Shown here piece after piece: positions 34,001-43,182 of a stretch of 64,000 nucleotides of DNA. The notes below the pieces were generated by a model. That model was not told the origin of the DNA. It made no database searches and saw nothing but the letters and a program-made list of their open reading frames with translations. The stretch is from an uncultured Candidatus Melainabacteria bacterium. GTDB lineage: Bacteria; Cyanobacteriota; Vampirovibrionia; Gastranaerophilales; Gastranaerophilaceae. The translations under genes were made by a program, and so were the position numbers. The stretch's first letter is position 1, and each line of letters begins with the position of its first letter. The stretch spans positions 124,001 through 188,000 of the forward strand of contig CAKUZW010000002.1 in assembly GCA_934718135.1 (NCBI GenBank), written 5' to 3'.

Positions 34001-35172
34001 GAAACCCACTTTCAGATAAAGTTCAAAACATAAAACCTTCCGGAATAAGAAAATTTTTTGATATCGTAAGCGAAATGAAAGATGCGATATCACTTGGTGT
34101 TGGAGAACCTGATTTTGAAACCCCTTGGCACATTAGGGATGAAGGGATTTATTCTTTTGAAAAAGGAAGAACTTTCTATACCTCTAATGCCGGTTTAAAA
34201 GACCTGCGTTCCGAAATTTGCAACTACTTAAAACGACATCATAATCTTGATTACGACCCAATTTCTGAAGTATTGGTAACTGTTGGAGGTTCTGAAGCTA
34301 TTGATGTTGGACTCCGTGCAATGTTGAACCCTAATGACGAAGTAATAATTCCACAACCATCTTACGTATCTTATGAACCTTGTGCATATCTTGCCGGAGG
34401 GAAACCTGTAATTATTGACTTAAAAGAAGAAAATGATTTTAGACTAACGCCGGAAGAATTAGAAAACGCAATTACGGACAAAACGAAAGTTTTAATTCTT
34501 CCTTATCCGAACAATCCGACAGGTGCAATTATGGATAGAGAGGATTTGAAAAAAATAGCAAAAGTTGTTATAGAAAAAGATATTTTTGTAATGTCTGACG
34601 AAATCTATAGTGCACTGACATATAATGGCAAACACACCTCTATTGCAGAAATCGAAGGAATGAAAGAACGTACTGTTTTAATAAACGGATTTTCAAAAGC
34701 CTATGCAATGACAGGTTGGCGTTTGGGGTACGCTTGTGCTCCGGCTCCGATAATTAAACAGATGACAAAAATTCATCAATTTGCAATAATGTGTGCTCCA
34801 ACAATTAGCCAATACGCCGCAATTGAAGCACTTAAAAACGGTGATAAAGATGTCGTAGAGATGAGAACAGCCTACAATCAACGCAGAAGATTTTTACTAA
34901 ACGCATTCAAAGAAATGAACCTAAAATGCTTTGAACCTTATGGAGCGTTCTATGTTTTCCCTTGCATTAAAGAATTCGGAATGACAAGTGAAGAATTTGC
35001 CACAAGATTTTTAATGGAAGAAAAAGTTGCAGCCGTTCCGGGAACCGCATTTGGACAAAGCGGAGAAGGATATTTGAGAATATCTTATGCATATTCGCTT
35101 GACAATCTGAAAAAAGCAATCCAAAGATTAGACCATTTTGTAAAAAAACTAAGAAATGAAAAATCTAAATAA
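33997..35172 (+). CDS. PLP-dependent aminotransferase, class I (AspC/PatA-like)
   Basis: The 391-residue fold-type I aminotransferase has LGVGEPDFETP, the PYPNNPTGAIMD loop, the cofactor aspartate in MSDEIYSALTY, and the Schiff-base lysine in NGFSKAYAMTGWRLGY; the substrate-carboxylate Arg is in GYLRISYA. It swaps amino groups between an amino acid and a 2-oxoacid in the cytoplasm. Pairing with an Lrp/AsnC regulator by a 4-base overlap is a known arrangement. Aspartate or aromatic/alanine specificity cannot be fixed here. Confidence 0.92.
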   Translation: MRNPLSDKVQNIKPSGIRKFFDIVSEMKDAISLGVGEPDFETPWHIRDEGIYSFEKGRTFYTSNAGLKDLRSEICNYLKRHHNLDYDPISEVLVTVGGSEAIDVGLRAMLNPNDEVIIPQPSYVSYEPCAYLAGGKPVIIDLKEENDFRLTPEELENAITDKTKVLILPYPNNPTGAIMDREDLKKIAKVVIEKDIFVMSDEIYSALTYNGKHTSIAEIEGMKERTVLINGFSKAYAMTGWRLGYACAPAPIIKQMTKIHQFAIMCAPTISQYAAIEALKNGDKDVVEMRTAYNQRRRFLLNAFKEMNLKCFEPYGAFYVFPCIKEFGMTSEEFATRFLMEEKVAAVPGTAFGQSGEGYLRISYAYSLDNLKKAIQRLDHFVKKLRNEKSK

Positions 35173-35186
35173 TACAAATCTTTTGT

Positions 35187-36122
35187 TTATTTTACATTTT
35201 TAACCAGTTTTTTGAAATATTCAGTGTCAGATTTTGCAAGAATAGAACACGCTATTCCGCTATTATCAATATTTTGCTCAGGATTGCAATATAAGTCTGA
35301 ATTTGGGAAACGAGTATTTTTATCACCCATTGCACTCAAAACCCCGTCACAAAATTCAAAAGCAAATAAATCATATCCAAGCATGTTTGGCGGATTTTTA
35401 TAACCATTTATATCAACAAAAAGATAAACATAGTTTTGCCTAAAATCATTTTCGAAATAAATCATAGTGCCGTCTTGAAGCAAAATATCCCCATCATCTA
35501 ACAAGTCAGCATTCAAATTTCCGTAACCTGGAAGCAGTTTATATGTAACACCCGAATTTCTAATATAGCAAATCGGTTTTAGATTTTCTGCTGAATGCCC
35601 ACAATCAGTTGCCCCAACAAGATATTTTATAAAAGTTCTATAAAAAGGGTTAACATGCCCATTGTAATCCTGTGGATTTAAAGACACATCATCTTCTTGC
35701 ATAAGCTTGAATACCTGTTGAATAGTTGAATATGATTTCAAAAATTGAGTGCGTAATTTGTTAGCTTTGTAATTATTAATAAGACCCGGAATAGTAATCG
35801 CCGCCACTACGCCAATGATGCCAAGGGTAATAAGAACCTCGGCAAGGGTGAAAGCCGTCATTCTGAGCCGCACGAGCAGAGGATGAAAGGCGAAGCCGTA
35901 TCCGTTTAATGCGAGTGCGTTTGGCGAAGAATCTATTATCTTTTTAAGGGAAAAGGAAATAGGGAAATAAGGGAATAAGTTCTTTACAGTTTTATTATCC
36001 ATGTCATTGAGAGGAGAAATTTCGTTATTATTTGTATTTTTGTGTACGAAGCGACGTAACAATCCCTGCCAAACTTCACCATTGCAAAATTCGGGAGAGG
36101 GTTCTTGATTATAGTCCAACAC
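35187..36122 (-). CDS. Prepilin-like protein 2 with repeat-derived leader, frame-broken 5' end
   Basis: The 311-residue frame opens at GTG 36122 without a good ribosome site. The first ~90 residues translate intergenic repeats (VWQGLLRRFVHKNTNNNEIS; LFPYFPISFSLKK). The class III signal is RMTAFTLAEVLITLG with helix IIGVVAAITIPGLI; the mature part has VDINGYKNPPNMLGYDLF and ends like prepilin 1 (GIACSILAKSDTEYFKKLV). An ATG at 35861, directly before TAFTLAEV, is another possible start. A well-formed start with ribosome site lies at 36228 but is one base out of frame at a G7 tract. It is divergent from the XRE regulator at 36595. Confidence 0.7.
   Translation of the reverse strand: MLDYNQEPSPEFCNGEVWQGLLRRFVHKNTNNNEISPLNDMDNKTVKNLFPYFPISFSLKKIIDSSPNALALNGYGFAFHPLLVRLRMTAFTLAEVLITLGIIGVVAAITIPGLINNYKANKLRTQFLKSYSTIQQVFKLMQEDDVSLNPQDYNGHVNPFYRTFIKYLVGATDCGHSAENLKPICYIRNSGVTYKLLPGYGNLNADLLDDGDILLQDGTMIYFENDFRQNYVYLFVDINGYKNPPNMLGYDLFAFEFCDGVLSAMGDKNTRFPNSDLYCNPEQNIDNSGIACSILAKSDTEYFKKLVKNVK
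35857..35937 (+). repeat. Intergenic-type repeat R2, antisense within prepilin gene 2
   Basis: It matches 7037-7116 (CACGAGCAGAGGATG through GCCGTATCCGTTTA). Relative to the prepilin gene it is inverted compared with the copy in prepilin gene 1, yet both are open in the gene's frame. Confidence 0.8.
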
Positions 36123-36126
36123 ATTT

Positions 36127-36228
36127 TTACCCCCCCTTCGAAATCAAAGATTTCGGTTCCCCCACAAGGGGGGCACATGTTGTTGCGTCCCCTTGTACTA
36201 CAATCGCATTGTTATTGTTATCTTCCAT
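36127..36228 (-). CDS. Frame-broken 5' end of prepilin gene 2 (33 codons)
   Basis: ATG 36228 follows AAGAAAGGATG, the same leader as prepilin gene 1, and starts MEDNNNNAIVVQGDATT, similar to MKDNN of that gene. It stops at 36127 just after a run of seven G (36136-36130). Removing one G makes the frame run straight into the 35187-36122 prepilin frame. It may be a phase-variable switch, a recent mutation, or a sequencing error. Confidence 0.55.
   Translation of the reverse strand: MEDNNNNAIVVQGDATTCAPLVGEPKSLISKGG
36130..36173. repeat. C/G-tract hairpin repeat
   Basis: CCCCCCC, then CGAAATC-AAA-GATTTCG, then CCCCC-ACAA-GGGGGG form nested hairpins. The composition is much more GC-rich than the surroundings, and the sequence resembles common intergenic palindromic repeats. 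Confidence 0.6.
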
Positions 36229-36566
36229 TTTTACATCCTTTCTTATTTTAATGTTGGGCTAGATAGCCCAACCTACTTTCTAACCCTCCCTCACAAGTGG
36301 AGCTGGAACCCGTCACGTCACCCTGAACTCGATTCAGGGTCTATCCATTTGATTTGATATTTAATCAACATTGATAGATTCTGAATAGCAAGAAAATTTT
36401 ATACTCAAACTTCCTTACAAATTTTCTAAGCTTTCAGAATGACATAAAAACGTAACGAACTTATTTCCTTCGCCCTTTAAATTTCCTTTTTTCTTAAAAC
36501 ACCATGCTACTTCCTTACTTATCCATATACTTTATGTCTATTAATGTAAGTATAGTATATCGCACA
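36229..36566. repeat. Intergenic repeat mosaic between prepilin gene 2 and its XRE regulator
   Basis: No gene is seen. It contains GTTGGGCTAGATAGCCCAAC (36253-36272, inverted repeat; relatives at 51362-51383 and 62803-62826), a CCTGAACTCGATTCAGGG hairpin (about 36331-36348), a stretch with TTCTGAATAGCAAGAAAATTT and AAGCTTTCAGAATGACA that recurs inverted at 50935-51008, and the tract AACGAACTTATTTCCTT found in all repeat zones here. Confidence 0.7.
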
Positions 36567-36588
36567 ATTATTGTCAATAATATATGAT
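36567..36588 (+). promoter_or_regulatory. -10 box and inverted repeat for XRE gene 2
   Basis: ATTATTG-T-CAATAAT (36567-36581) is a small palindrome beside TATGAT (36583-36588). That -10 ends six bases before ATG 36595, with no ribosome site, so a leaderless, possibly self-repressed mRNA is likely. Confidence 0.5.
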
Positions 36589-36594
36589 TAAAAG

Positions 36595-36813
36595 ATGAAC
36601 GAAGATGATTTTCTAAAATTGGGATATAAAATTAAATATTTAAGAGGCAAAAACGGATTATCTCAACTTGATTTATCACTAAAAACAGGTCTCACAACAA
36701 GGACTATCAGCCGAATTGAATGCGGCACAATAGACCCCAAATATTCAACACTGGTAAGAATATCTGAAGCTCTTGGGGTTAATTTAATCGAACTACTAAA
36801 TTTCAGTCTTTAA
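36595..36813 (+). CDS. Small XRE-family regulator adjacent to prepilin gene 2
   Basis: The 72-residue protein is essentially one HTH_3 domain (YKIKYLRGKNGLSQLDLSLK; TGLTTRTISRIECGTIDP), ending in LGVNLIELLNFSL. It lacks the helical tail of the other two XRE proteins of this window. It is divergent from prepilin gene 2 and probably controls it or itself. The last codons form half of a terminator stem. Confidence 0.88.
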   Translation: MNEDDFLKLGYKIKYLRGKNGLSQLDLSLKTGLTTRTISRIECGTIDPKYSTLVRISEALGVNLIELLNFSL

Positions 36814-36834
36814 AAAGACTGAAATTGCTATTTT
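36801..36834 (+). terminator. Intrinsic terminator overlapping XRE gene 2
   Basis: TTTCAGTCTTT (36801-36811) pairs with AAAGACTGAAA (36814-36824), followed by a T-rich tract at 36829-36835. It uses the final codons of the XRE gene. Confidence 0.75.
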
Positions 36835-36971
36835 TTAATTGTTAATAATATTTCTGCTAATTTACCCGAACGAGGATTTTTAAAACGAATAGCACGCTTT
36901 TTCGGCTCTTCAGGTTTGAAGTCGTCTTTTTGATAACCATATAAAAACTTCATAAATTCTTTACTATACAT
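36828..36971 (-). CDS. Small basic protein (47 residues), unknown
   Basis: On the minus strand ATG 36971 follows GGATAGGTG at seven bases and opens a 47-codon frame ending at 36828. The product begins MYSKEFMKFLYGYQKDDFKP and ends in a Lys/Arg-rich stretch (KKRAIRFKNPRSGKLAEILL). No motif is known. It converges with XRE gene 2. Good ribosome site and plausible composition support it, but it could be chance. Confidence 0.45.
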   Translation of the reverse strand: MYSKEFMKFLYGYQKDDFKPEEPKKRAIRFKNPRSGKLAEILLTIKK

Positions 36972-37210
36972 AATTACACACCTATCCGATTTAAAACTTC
37001 ACACATATATAATAAAACACAAAAAAGTAAAATATTGCCAATTATAAACAAATTGTTACAAAGTTAGTAGTTTTAAATACTACCCACCCTGATAAGAAAT
37101 TGAGCTAATGTTTTAAACTATACGGAAAGTACATAATTTGGTATAAGTTTGTTTTTTAAATAAAACTTTTGTTTATTTTAAACAAAACTCACACAAACAA
37201 GGAGGTAAAA

Positions 37211-39244
37211 ATGTCAATTAAAAAACTAACTGTGGCAGCTGCGATTGCCGTTGGAATAGCAACGTGTTCCTTGACTTCTGCAATGGCAGCATGCCCATGC
37301 AACACGCAAGCACCTGAAGAAGCTTTGCCTGTTGTAACAGGGGCTGCTTGTCCAGTGGAAACACCGCAGACAACTTGTCCAAAATGTAAAAAAGCAATGC
37401 CGGATTGTGGTTGTAAGAAAAAACAACCTTGTCCTGTAAAAAAACAAGACCCATGTCCTGAGAAGAAGAAACCTGATTGTGGTTGTCCTGATGAAATAAG
37501 CTGTGACAAACCTGCAGTTCCTTCAACAGCACTTTGTCCACAAACAGGAAAACCTGACAAAGCTGAAATGAAACAAGTTTATGGTTATCCTCAAGCTATT
37601 TACGGTACAAACAACTATGTTGGAGAACCGGCAAACTCAATTTTTTCAACTGAAACAGCATTAAAAGGTTGCCCTTCAAGCAAAATGTCATCAAACATTT
37701 CAGGAGCAACAGTTGCAACAGATGGTCAAATCACAGGTGCTGCAACCCAAATGCCATGTTTGAATGAATGTCCGAATAAATACAACGGAATTACTATTGA
37801 CCGCAATGAAAGAAAAATGGACGGAAATTCTTGTCCAATAGATATTCAATCTGCAAATTCAATCAATGCAGTTAAGAAAACTCTAATTCCTTATGAAATT
37901 CCGCAACAAATTCAAAACAATATAACAGGAGCTGCAGCAAATCTTGGTGGTTGCCAATTCCCCGATGTTCCAAACGGATATTGGGCAGCATGCGATATTG
38001 ACAAATTGGCAATAAATGACGTTGTAGTAGGTTATCCAGATGGATATTTCAAACCAAACAGAAATATTTCCAGAGCTGAATTTGCAACAATGTTAGTAAA
38101 AGGTTTCAACCTAAATTGTGATATGAACAGACAAACTTTATTCAAAGATGTTCCGAACAACAATTGGGCAAACCCTGCAATTGCAAAAGCAGTAAATGAA
38201 GATTTGTTGAAAGGTTATCCAAATAAAACTTTCAGACCTAATGCCCCTGTAACTCGTGTTGAAGCTTTAACTTCAATTGCAAAAGGTATGACTTGCGATA
38301 TTGATAGATGTAAAGCAGATGAAATTTTAAGCCGTTATGCAGACGGAAATAAAGTTCCGGAATGGGCTAGAATTCCTGTTGCAAAATCACTTGATAGTGG
38401 AGCATTGAAAGATTCTCCAAATCCTAACATGATTATGCCAAACAAAGATGCATCACGTGCTGATATTGCTTCTATGATGCAAACCGTCCGAGTAGCACTT
38501 GGATATGACACAAATCCAAAAACTGCAACCTCTATCTGTCCGGCTTGTCCAGTTGATAAAAACGCTTTGATTGAACATGAAGAAATCGTTAAAATTCCTA
38601 CATTGAAATTATCAATGATAGACCAATTAACAGCAAAATCTTCTCACGTTGGTCAATACTTTAGAGCTAACACTCTTGAAGATATTACAATCAACGGAGT
38701 AACTTATCCTTGCGGTTCAACTGTTACAGGTCAAGTTGTAGAAGTTATCAGACCTTCAGGTTGTGAAAAAGGTGCTTTAAAACTTGCCTTCACAGAAATC
38801 AAAAACGGAGATTGCAAAACTAAATTACCTAAACAAATTCTACAAGCACAAATTAACAAATCAAAAAATGTTAATCCGGTTGCAAGATTTGTCGAAATGC
38901 CATTCACTTGGGCAGGTTCACTTGTCGGTGTTGTTGGTAGAACAGCAGGCGGTATCCTAACAAATGTAGGTAACGCAGCAGAAAATATTACAAACGATGC
39001 CGGTTATATGCTTGGTCACGCATTCCAAGGTCAATTCGGAGCTGCAGCTCGCAATTTGGGCGATGGATTGTTCGAAACAGTTAAAGCTCCGGTTGATGTA
39101 ACAAGAACAGCCTTATCAGGTACAATGGGATTGTTCCAAACAACAGGTGATGAATTTGCTTACCTTGTTGACCCTCGCGGATACAAAATATCTGCCGTTA
39201 ACCCTAGGGAACACGTTACTATCGCTTTCGGATGTAATGAATAA
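37211..39244 (+). CDS. SLH-domain envelope protein with Cys-rich N-terminus
   Basis: ATG 37211 follows AAGGAGG; an in-frame upstream start at 37169 lacks a ribosome site. The 677-residue protein has a signal peptide (VAAAIAVGIATCSLTSAMA), a Cys/Pro/Lys-rich region (PKCKKAMPDCGCKKKQPCP), then three SLH domains between about residues 250 and 430 (FPDVPNGYWAACDIDKLAIN; FKDVPNNNWANPAIAKAVNE; a third, degenerate one). SLH domains bind pyruvylated cell-wall polymer. A later segment, ITINGVTYPCGSTVTGQVVE, resembles part of the secreted protein at 55962-57122. The C-terminus has Gly-rich amphipathic helices. It is probably an abundant outer-envelope anchor. Confidence 0.88.
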   Translation: MSIKKLTVAAAIAVGIATCSLTSAMAACPCNTQAPEEALPVVTGAACPVETPQTTCPKCKKAMPDCGCKKKQPCPVKKQDPCPEKKKPDCGCPDEISCDKPAVPSTALCPQTGKPDKAEMKQVYGYPQAIYGTNNYVGEPANSIFSTETALKGCPSSKMSSNISGATVATDGQITGAATQMPCLNECPNKYNGITIDRNERKMDGNSCPIDIQSANSINAVKKTLIPYEIPQQIQNNITGAAANLGGCQFPDVPNGYWAACDIDKLAINDVVVGYPDGYFKPNRNISRAEFATMLVKGFNLNCDMNRQTLFKDVPNNNWANPAIAKAVNEDLLKGYPNKTFRPNAPVTRVEALTSIAKGMTCDIDRCKADEILSRYADGNKVPEWARIPVAKSLDSGALKDSPNPNMIMPNKDASRADIASMMQTVRVALGYDTNPKTATSICPACPVDKNALIEHEEIVKIPTLKLSMIDQLTAKSSHVGQYFRANTLEDITINGVTYPCGSTVTGQVVEVIRPSGCEKGALKLAFTEIKNGDCKTKLPKQILQAQINKSKNVNPVARFVEMPFTWAGSLVGVVGRTAGGILTNVGNAAENITNDAGYMLGHAFQGQFGAAARNLGDGLFETVKAPVDVTRTALSGTMGLFQTTGDEFAYLVDPRGYKISAVNPREHVTIAFGCNE

Positions 39245-39287
39245 TTACAAATCGAAAAGTTCATAGTTAGTTTTCATCACCAAATGG

Positions 39288-39319
39288 GCGGAGCCGAAGA
39301 ATTTATTCTTCGGCTCCGC
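39288..39319 (+). terminator. Strong hairpin terminator after the SLH gene
   Basis: GCGGAGCCGAAGAAT (39288-39302) pairs perfectly with ATTCTTCGGCTCCGC (39305-39319); a weak T-rich tract follows. It lies between convergent genes. Confidence 0.75.
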
Positions 39320-39343
39320 TTCTCTCTTATTAAATTAAATTCA

Positions 39344-40666
39344 TTATCGTAAATATCTGAAATACAAATAGAATGAACTCAAGAACAATGATATGAATGT
39401 AACCAAAGCTCCGTATTTCATAAATCTCAAGAATGAAATTTTATGACCATGAGAAGTTGAGGTTTCACTAACCAAAACATTAGCTGCGGCTCCGATAATG
39501 GTTAAGTTTCCTCCTAAACAAGCTCCAAGTGATAATGCCCACCAAAGAGCATGAGTTGCACCTGTAATAGCATTTGGATTTGCAGGGTTGATAAGTTCAG
39601 AAATCAACGGTGCCATTGTTGCTGTGTATGGAATATTATCAATTATACCTGATAAAATACCAGAAGCCCAAAGTATAATCATTGTTGCTAATTCCAAACT
39701 TCCATGAGTCAAAACAATCAACTGATCTGCCAAGAATTTGATACCGCCATTTGCTTCAAATCCACCGATAATGATAAACAAACCAACAAAGAAAAAGATT
39801 GTAAGCCATTCAACATCTCGGTAAATTTCTTTAGGTTTTTCAAATAATAACAGGAATGAAGCACCAGCTACTGCAAATACATAAGCTGAAATATGGGTAA
39901 CATCATGAGTTACAAAACCCAAAATAACTAGAGCTAATGTTATTACAGATCTAATCATAAGATTTTTGTTAGTAATAGTTTTTGAATTATCTAAATTTGC
40001 AACATGTTCCATTTTTTCAGGAGTTGCTTTCAAACCTTTTCTAAACAAGAATATCAAAATTCCAATTGCAACCATAAATATTATAAATACAATCGGTGTA
40101 AGTTCACGAACAAAATCCATAAAACTCAAACCTGCTCTTGTCCCGATAATAATATTTGGAGGATCCCCGATAAGAGTAGCCGTACCACCGATATTAGAAG
40201 ACAAAACTTCTGTAATCAAAAACGGTACAGGATCAGTTTCAAATTCTTTAGCAATAACAAAAGTTATCGGCATCATAAGTACAACTGTCGTAACATTATC
40301 TAAAAATGCAGAAGCAATAGCAGTAAAAGCTGCAAGTGCAAACAAAACTGTCTTAGGATGTCCTTTAGTAAGTTTTAGCAAATTAATTGCCAACCATTTG
40401 AATACACCGCTTCGACTTGCGATATTTACGATAATCATCATACCGATAAGTAAGAAGATTACCTCAAAATCTACGTATTCAAAAACCCCTTTCACATTAT
40501 GTTCCAAATTCAAGGATAATGGAATTAACCCGAGTAACATTGTTAAAGAAGCTCCAACTAATGCAACTACGGATTTTTGAATTTTTTCACTGGCAATGAA
40601 GATGTAAGCAATTAAAAGAATCGCTCCAGAAATAATCATTCCATGTGAGTGAATAAAATCTAACAT
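39344..40666 (-). CDS. ArsB/NhaD-type ion transporter (IT superfamily permease)
   Basis: The 440-residue protein has about eleven membrane helices and the duplicated signature of the ArsB/NhaD/P-protein group: AFLDNVTTVVLMMPITFVIA in the first half and GIIDNIPYTATMAPLISELI in the second, plus LSSNIGGTATLIGDPPNIII and LGACLGGNLTIIGAAANVLV. Such proteins exchange protons or sodium for arsenite or other anions in the inner membrane. There is no arsenic regulator nearby, so a Na+/H+ antiporter or organic-anion role is equally likely. GGAG precedes the start. Confidence 0.85.
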   Translation of the reverse strand: MLDFIHSHGMIISGAILLIAYIFIASEKIQKSVVALVGASLTMLLGLIPLSLNLEHNVKGVFEYVDFEVIFLLIGMMIIVNIASRSGVFKWLAINLLKLTKGHPKTVLFALAAFTAIASAFLDNVTTVVLMMPITFVIAKEFETDPVPFLITEVLSSNIGGTATLIGDPPNIIIGTRAGLSFMDFVRELTPIVFIIFMVAIGILIFLFRKGLKATPEKMEHVANLDNSKTITNKNLMIRSVITLALVILGFVTHDVTHISAYVFAVAGASFLLLFEKPKEIYRDVEWLTIFFFVGLFIIIGGFEANGGIKFLADQLIVLTHGSLELATMIILWASGILSGIIDNIPYTATMAPLISELINPANPNAITGATHALWWALSLGACLGGNLTIIGAAANVLVSETSTSHGHKISFLRFMKYGALVTFISLFLSSFYLYFRYLR

Positions 40667-40695
40667 CTGTAATTTTCTCCTTTTTTATTACGTTT

Positions 40696-42066
40696 TTATA
40701 TTTTATGTCTTACAAGAGCATAAATATCATTGAATACTATTAATACCATAAAAATTATCAACAAAATAAAGAAGAATGAACTTACTTTATTCAATGTTTC
40801 TTCATCAATCGGTTTTCCTCTTAATTTTTCTATAATTAAGAACATAAAGTGTCCACCGTCAAGTGCCGGAATTGGTAAGAAGTTGACCAAAGCTAAATCA
40901 AGAGAAATCATTGCTGTCAACAACAACCCTGAGAAAAATCCGCTATTTGAGATTACATCTCCACCGACTTTTGTAATAACAACAATGCCGTGCAAATCTT
41001 TTATTGGAATTTTACCTGAGAATAATTGCCACAAACCATAAACTAAAATATAAGTTTGGTTCCACAAATATCCGCAACTTCCACTTATTGCCTGAGCAAA
41101 ATTTTTCGTTGGAACAAGAACCTGATGAGATTCAAGAGCTACACCTATCAAACCTTTACTATCAGGATAAACTGTTTTTAATTTAATTTGTTCTTTACCT
41201 TTTCTTAAAACTGTAATATCAACAGGTCTCAAACTGTCTGAAATGGAGTAAGCAACATCCTTCAATGTCGTATTTCCGTCAGCAACATAACTGGTTTTAC
41301 CTTTTAAAGACTCTCTCAATTTTACCTGATTTTCAGTCAAAGTATCTTGAGAATCTTTGTATAATTTATACCCTTTTAAAGCTTCGTCATCAATTTTTAA
41401 TTGAGGTTCAGATTTTACGGAAGGAAGAGCAACAACCGTCAAGTTTTTAATCGGTTCATCTTCATTTATTTTAGGATTCAAACTTTTCAATTTTTCTAAA
41501 TTAGATTTAACAAATTCATAATCAACTTTTCCGTCATAAGGTTTGCTGTTTTGTGCATAAAGCGTAAGAGCATAACTAGAATTTATATCAGAACCATTAA
41601 TTGTAACAATTCTATCTCCTGCTTGCATTCCGCTATCCCAAACAGAAGCACCTTTTTCTGCTACGATTTTATTTACATAAACCTGTTCATTTCCTGATGG
41701 AAGTTTTCCCCAAACTAAAGAAGTAATAAGAACTAGGAAAAATGCAGTGATAATATTTGCAATAACACCTGCTGAAATTACAACCATTCTTTGCCAAACA
41801 GGACGATTTAAAAATCGGTCTTTTGATTCTTTGGGCAAGTCAATATCCTTTTCATCATCAGGGAAAGAAACGTAACCGCCAAGTAAAAATGCATGAACCA
41901 AAACTTCAACATCCCCAACTTTACGACTCCAAAGAGTTGGACCAATCGGCAAACCAAATCCGAATTTTGATACCTTTATACCCAAAGCTTTTGCTGCAAA
42001 AAAGTGACCTGCTTCATGAACTAAAACCAAGAAACTTAACAGTAAAATCATTATTATTATTGACAT
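40696..42066 (-). CDS. rseP: Site-2 intramembrane zinc protease RseP
   Basis: The 456-residue protein has the metal site VHEAGHFFAAKALGI in the first helix and the second-half motif LPIPALDGGHFMF, with SAGVIANIITAFFLVLI between them. A PDZ-like region (WDSGMQAGDRIVTINGSDIN) is followed by an unusually long loop before the last helices. It cleaves membrane-spanning substrates such as anti-sigma factors after a first cut. It lies in a minus run upstream of the permease gene. AGGGGAG precedes the ATG. Confidence 0.92.
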   Translation of the reverse strand: MSIIIMILLLSFLVLVHEAGHFFAAKALGIKVSKFGFGLPIGPTLWSRKVGDVEVLVHAFLLGGYVSFPDDEKDIDLPKESKDRFLNRPVWQRMVVISAGVIANIITAFFLVLITSLVWGKLPSGNEQVYVNKIVAEKGASVWDSGMQAGDRIVTINGSDINSSYALTLYAQNSKPYDGKVDYEFVKSNLEKLKSLNPKINEDEPIKNLTVVALPSVKSEPQLKIDDEALKGYKLYKDSQDTLTENQVKLRESLKGKTSYVADGNTTLKDVAYSISDSLRPVDITVLRKGKEQIKLKTVYPDSKGLIGVALESHQVLVPTKNFAQAISGSCGYLWNQTYILVYGLWQLFSGKIPIKDLHGIVVITKVGGDVISNSGFFSGLLLTAMISLDLALVNFLPIPALDGGHFMFLIIEKLRGKPIDEETLNKVSSFFFILLIIFMVLIVFNDIYALVRHKI

Positions 42067-42129
42067 AAATTCTCCCCTAAAAGGATATCTAACGAAGGAG
42101 TAAAATTACCCCTTCGCTAATACCTGTTT

Positions 42130-43167
42130 TTATTTAAACTGTTTCAAAAATCTAACATCATCATTAAAGAACAATCTGATATCATCAATAGCATATTTAA
42201 GCATAGAAAGTCTTTCAACCCCCATACCAAATGCAAAACCTGAATAAACTTCAGGATCAATTCCAACACCCTTCAACACGTTAGGGTCAACCATGCCGGC
42301 ACCCAAGATTTCTAACCAACCGGTACCTGAACATGTACGACAACCTTTACCTTCACACATAATACATTGAACATCTATTTCTGCTGATGGTTCTGTAAAT
42401 GGGAAGAAACTACTTCTGAATCTTGTCGGACGGCTTTCTCCAAAATATAATCTGATAAATTCGTTCAAAACACCTTTCAAATCACCGAAAGTAATGTTTT
42501 TATCAACATACAAACCTTCGATTTGATGAAAGAAATTATTTTTTCGAGAATTTATATTTTCATTTCTATAAACTCTCCCCGGTGCAATAATTCTAATCGG
42601 AGGATTTTTACCTTCCATAGCGTGAATTTGAGCACCTGAAGTTTGGCTTCTTAACACAACATTTTTTGCAATATTTGTATAGAATGTATCTTGCATATCA
42701 CGTGCAGGGTGATCTTTTGGAACATTCAACATATCAAAGTTATAATATTCTGTTTCAACTTCCGGAGCAAATTCATCCGGAACAACAGAAAAGCCCAAAC
42801 TTTGGAAAATTGAACAAATTTCATTTGTTGTTGATGTCAACGGGTGAACATGACCTCTTGGAATGTATGCTCCAGGTAATGTTACATCAATTTTTTCCTT
42901 TTGTAGTTTTTCATTCAACTCTTTTTCATAGAATAGCTTGAATTTTTCAGAAATTGAAAACTCTAGTTTTTGAGTAATCTCGTTAGCCAAAGAACCAACA
43001 ATTTTCTTATCTTCAACAGATAGGTCTTTTAAACCTTTTTTAATTTCGTTAAATTCACCTTTTCTGCTCAAATATTTGAATTTTATATCTTCTAAATCCT
43101 TAACAGTGCTTGCTTTTTCAATATCGGCAACAGCATTTGAATAAATTTGTTCTAATTGTTCCTTCAT
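42130..43167 (-). CDS. pheS: Phenylalanine-tRNA ligase alpha subunit
   Basis: The 345-residue class II synthetase subunit has an N-terminal coiled coil (about 1-90), then HPLTSTTNEICSIFQSLGF, the motif 2 region RVYRNENINSRKNNFFHQIE, the Cys-containing insertion CIMCEGKGCRTCSGTGW common in bacterial PheS, and motif 3 FAFGMGVERLSMLKY. It charges tRNA-Phe together with PheT, whose gene is not in this window. AAGGGG precedes ATG. The next gene, an MBL hydrolase, is 15 bases upstream on the same strand. Confidence 0.96.
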   Translation of the reverse strand: MKEQLEQIYSNAVADIEKASTVKDLEDIKFKYLSRKGEFNEIKKGLKDLSVEDKKIVGSLANEITQKLEFSISEKFKLFYEKELNEKLQKEKIDVTLPGAYIPRGHVHPLTSTTNEICSIFQSLGFSVVPDEFAPEVETEYYNFDMLNVPKDHPARDMQDTFYTNIAKNVVLRSQTSGAQIHAMEGKNPPIRIIAPGRVYRNENINSRKNNFFHQIEGLYVDKNITFGDLKGVLNEFIRLYFGESRPTRFRSSFFPFTEPSAEIDVQCIMCEGKGCRTCSGTGWLEILGAGMVDPNVLKGVGIDPEVYSGFAFGMGVERLSMLKYAIDDIRLFFNDDVRFLKQFK

Positions 43168-43182
43168 ATTGTCCCCTTTATA

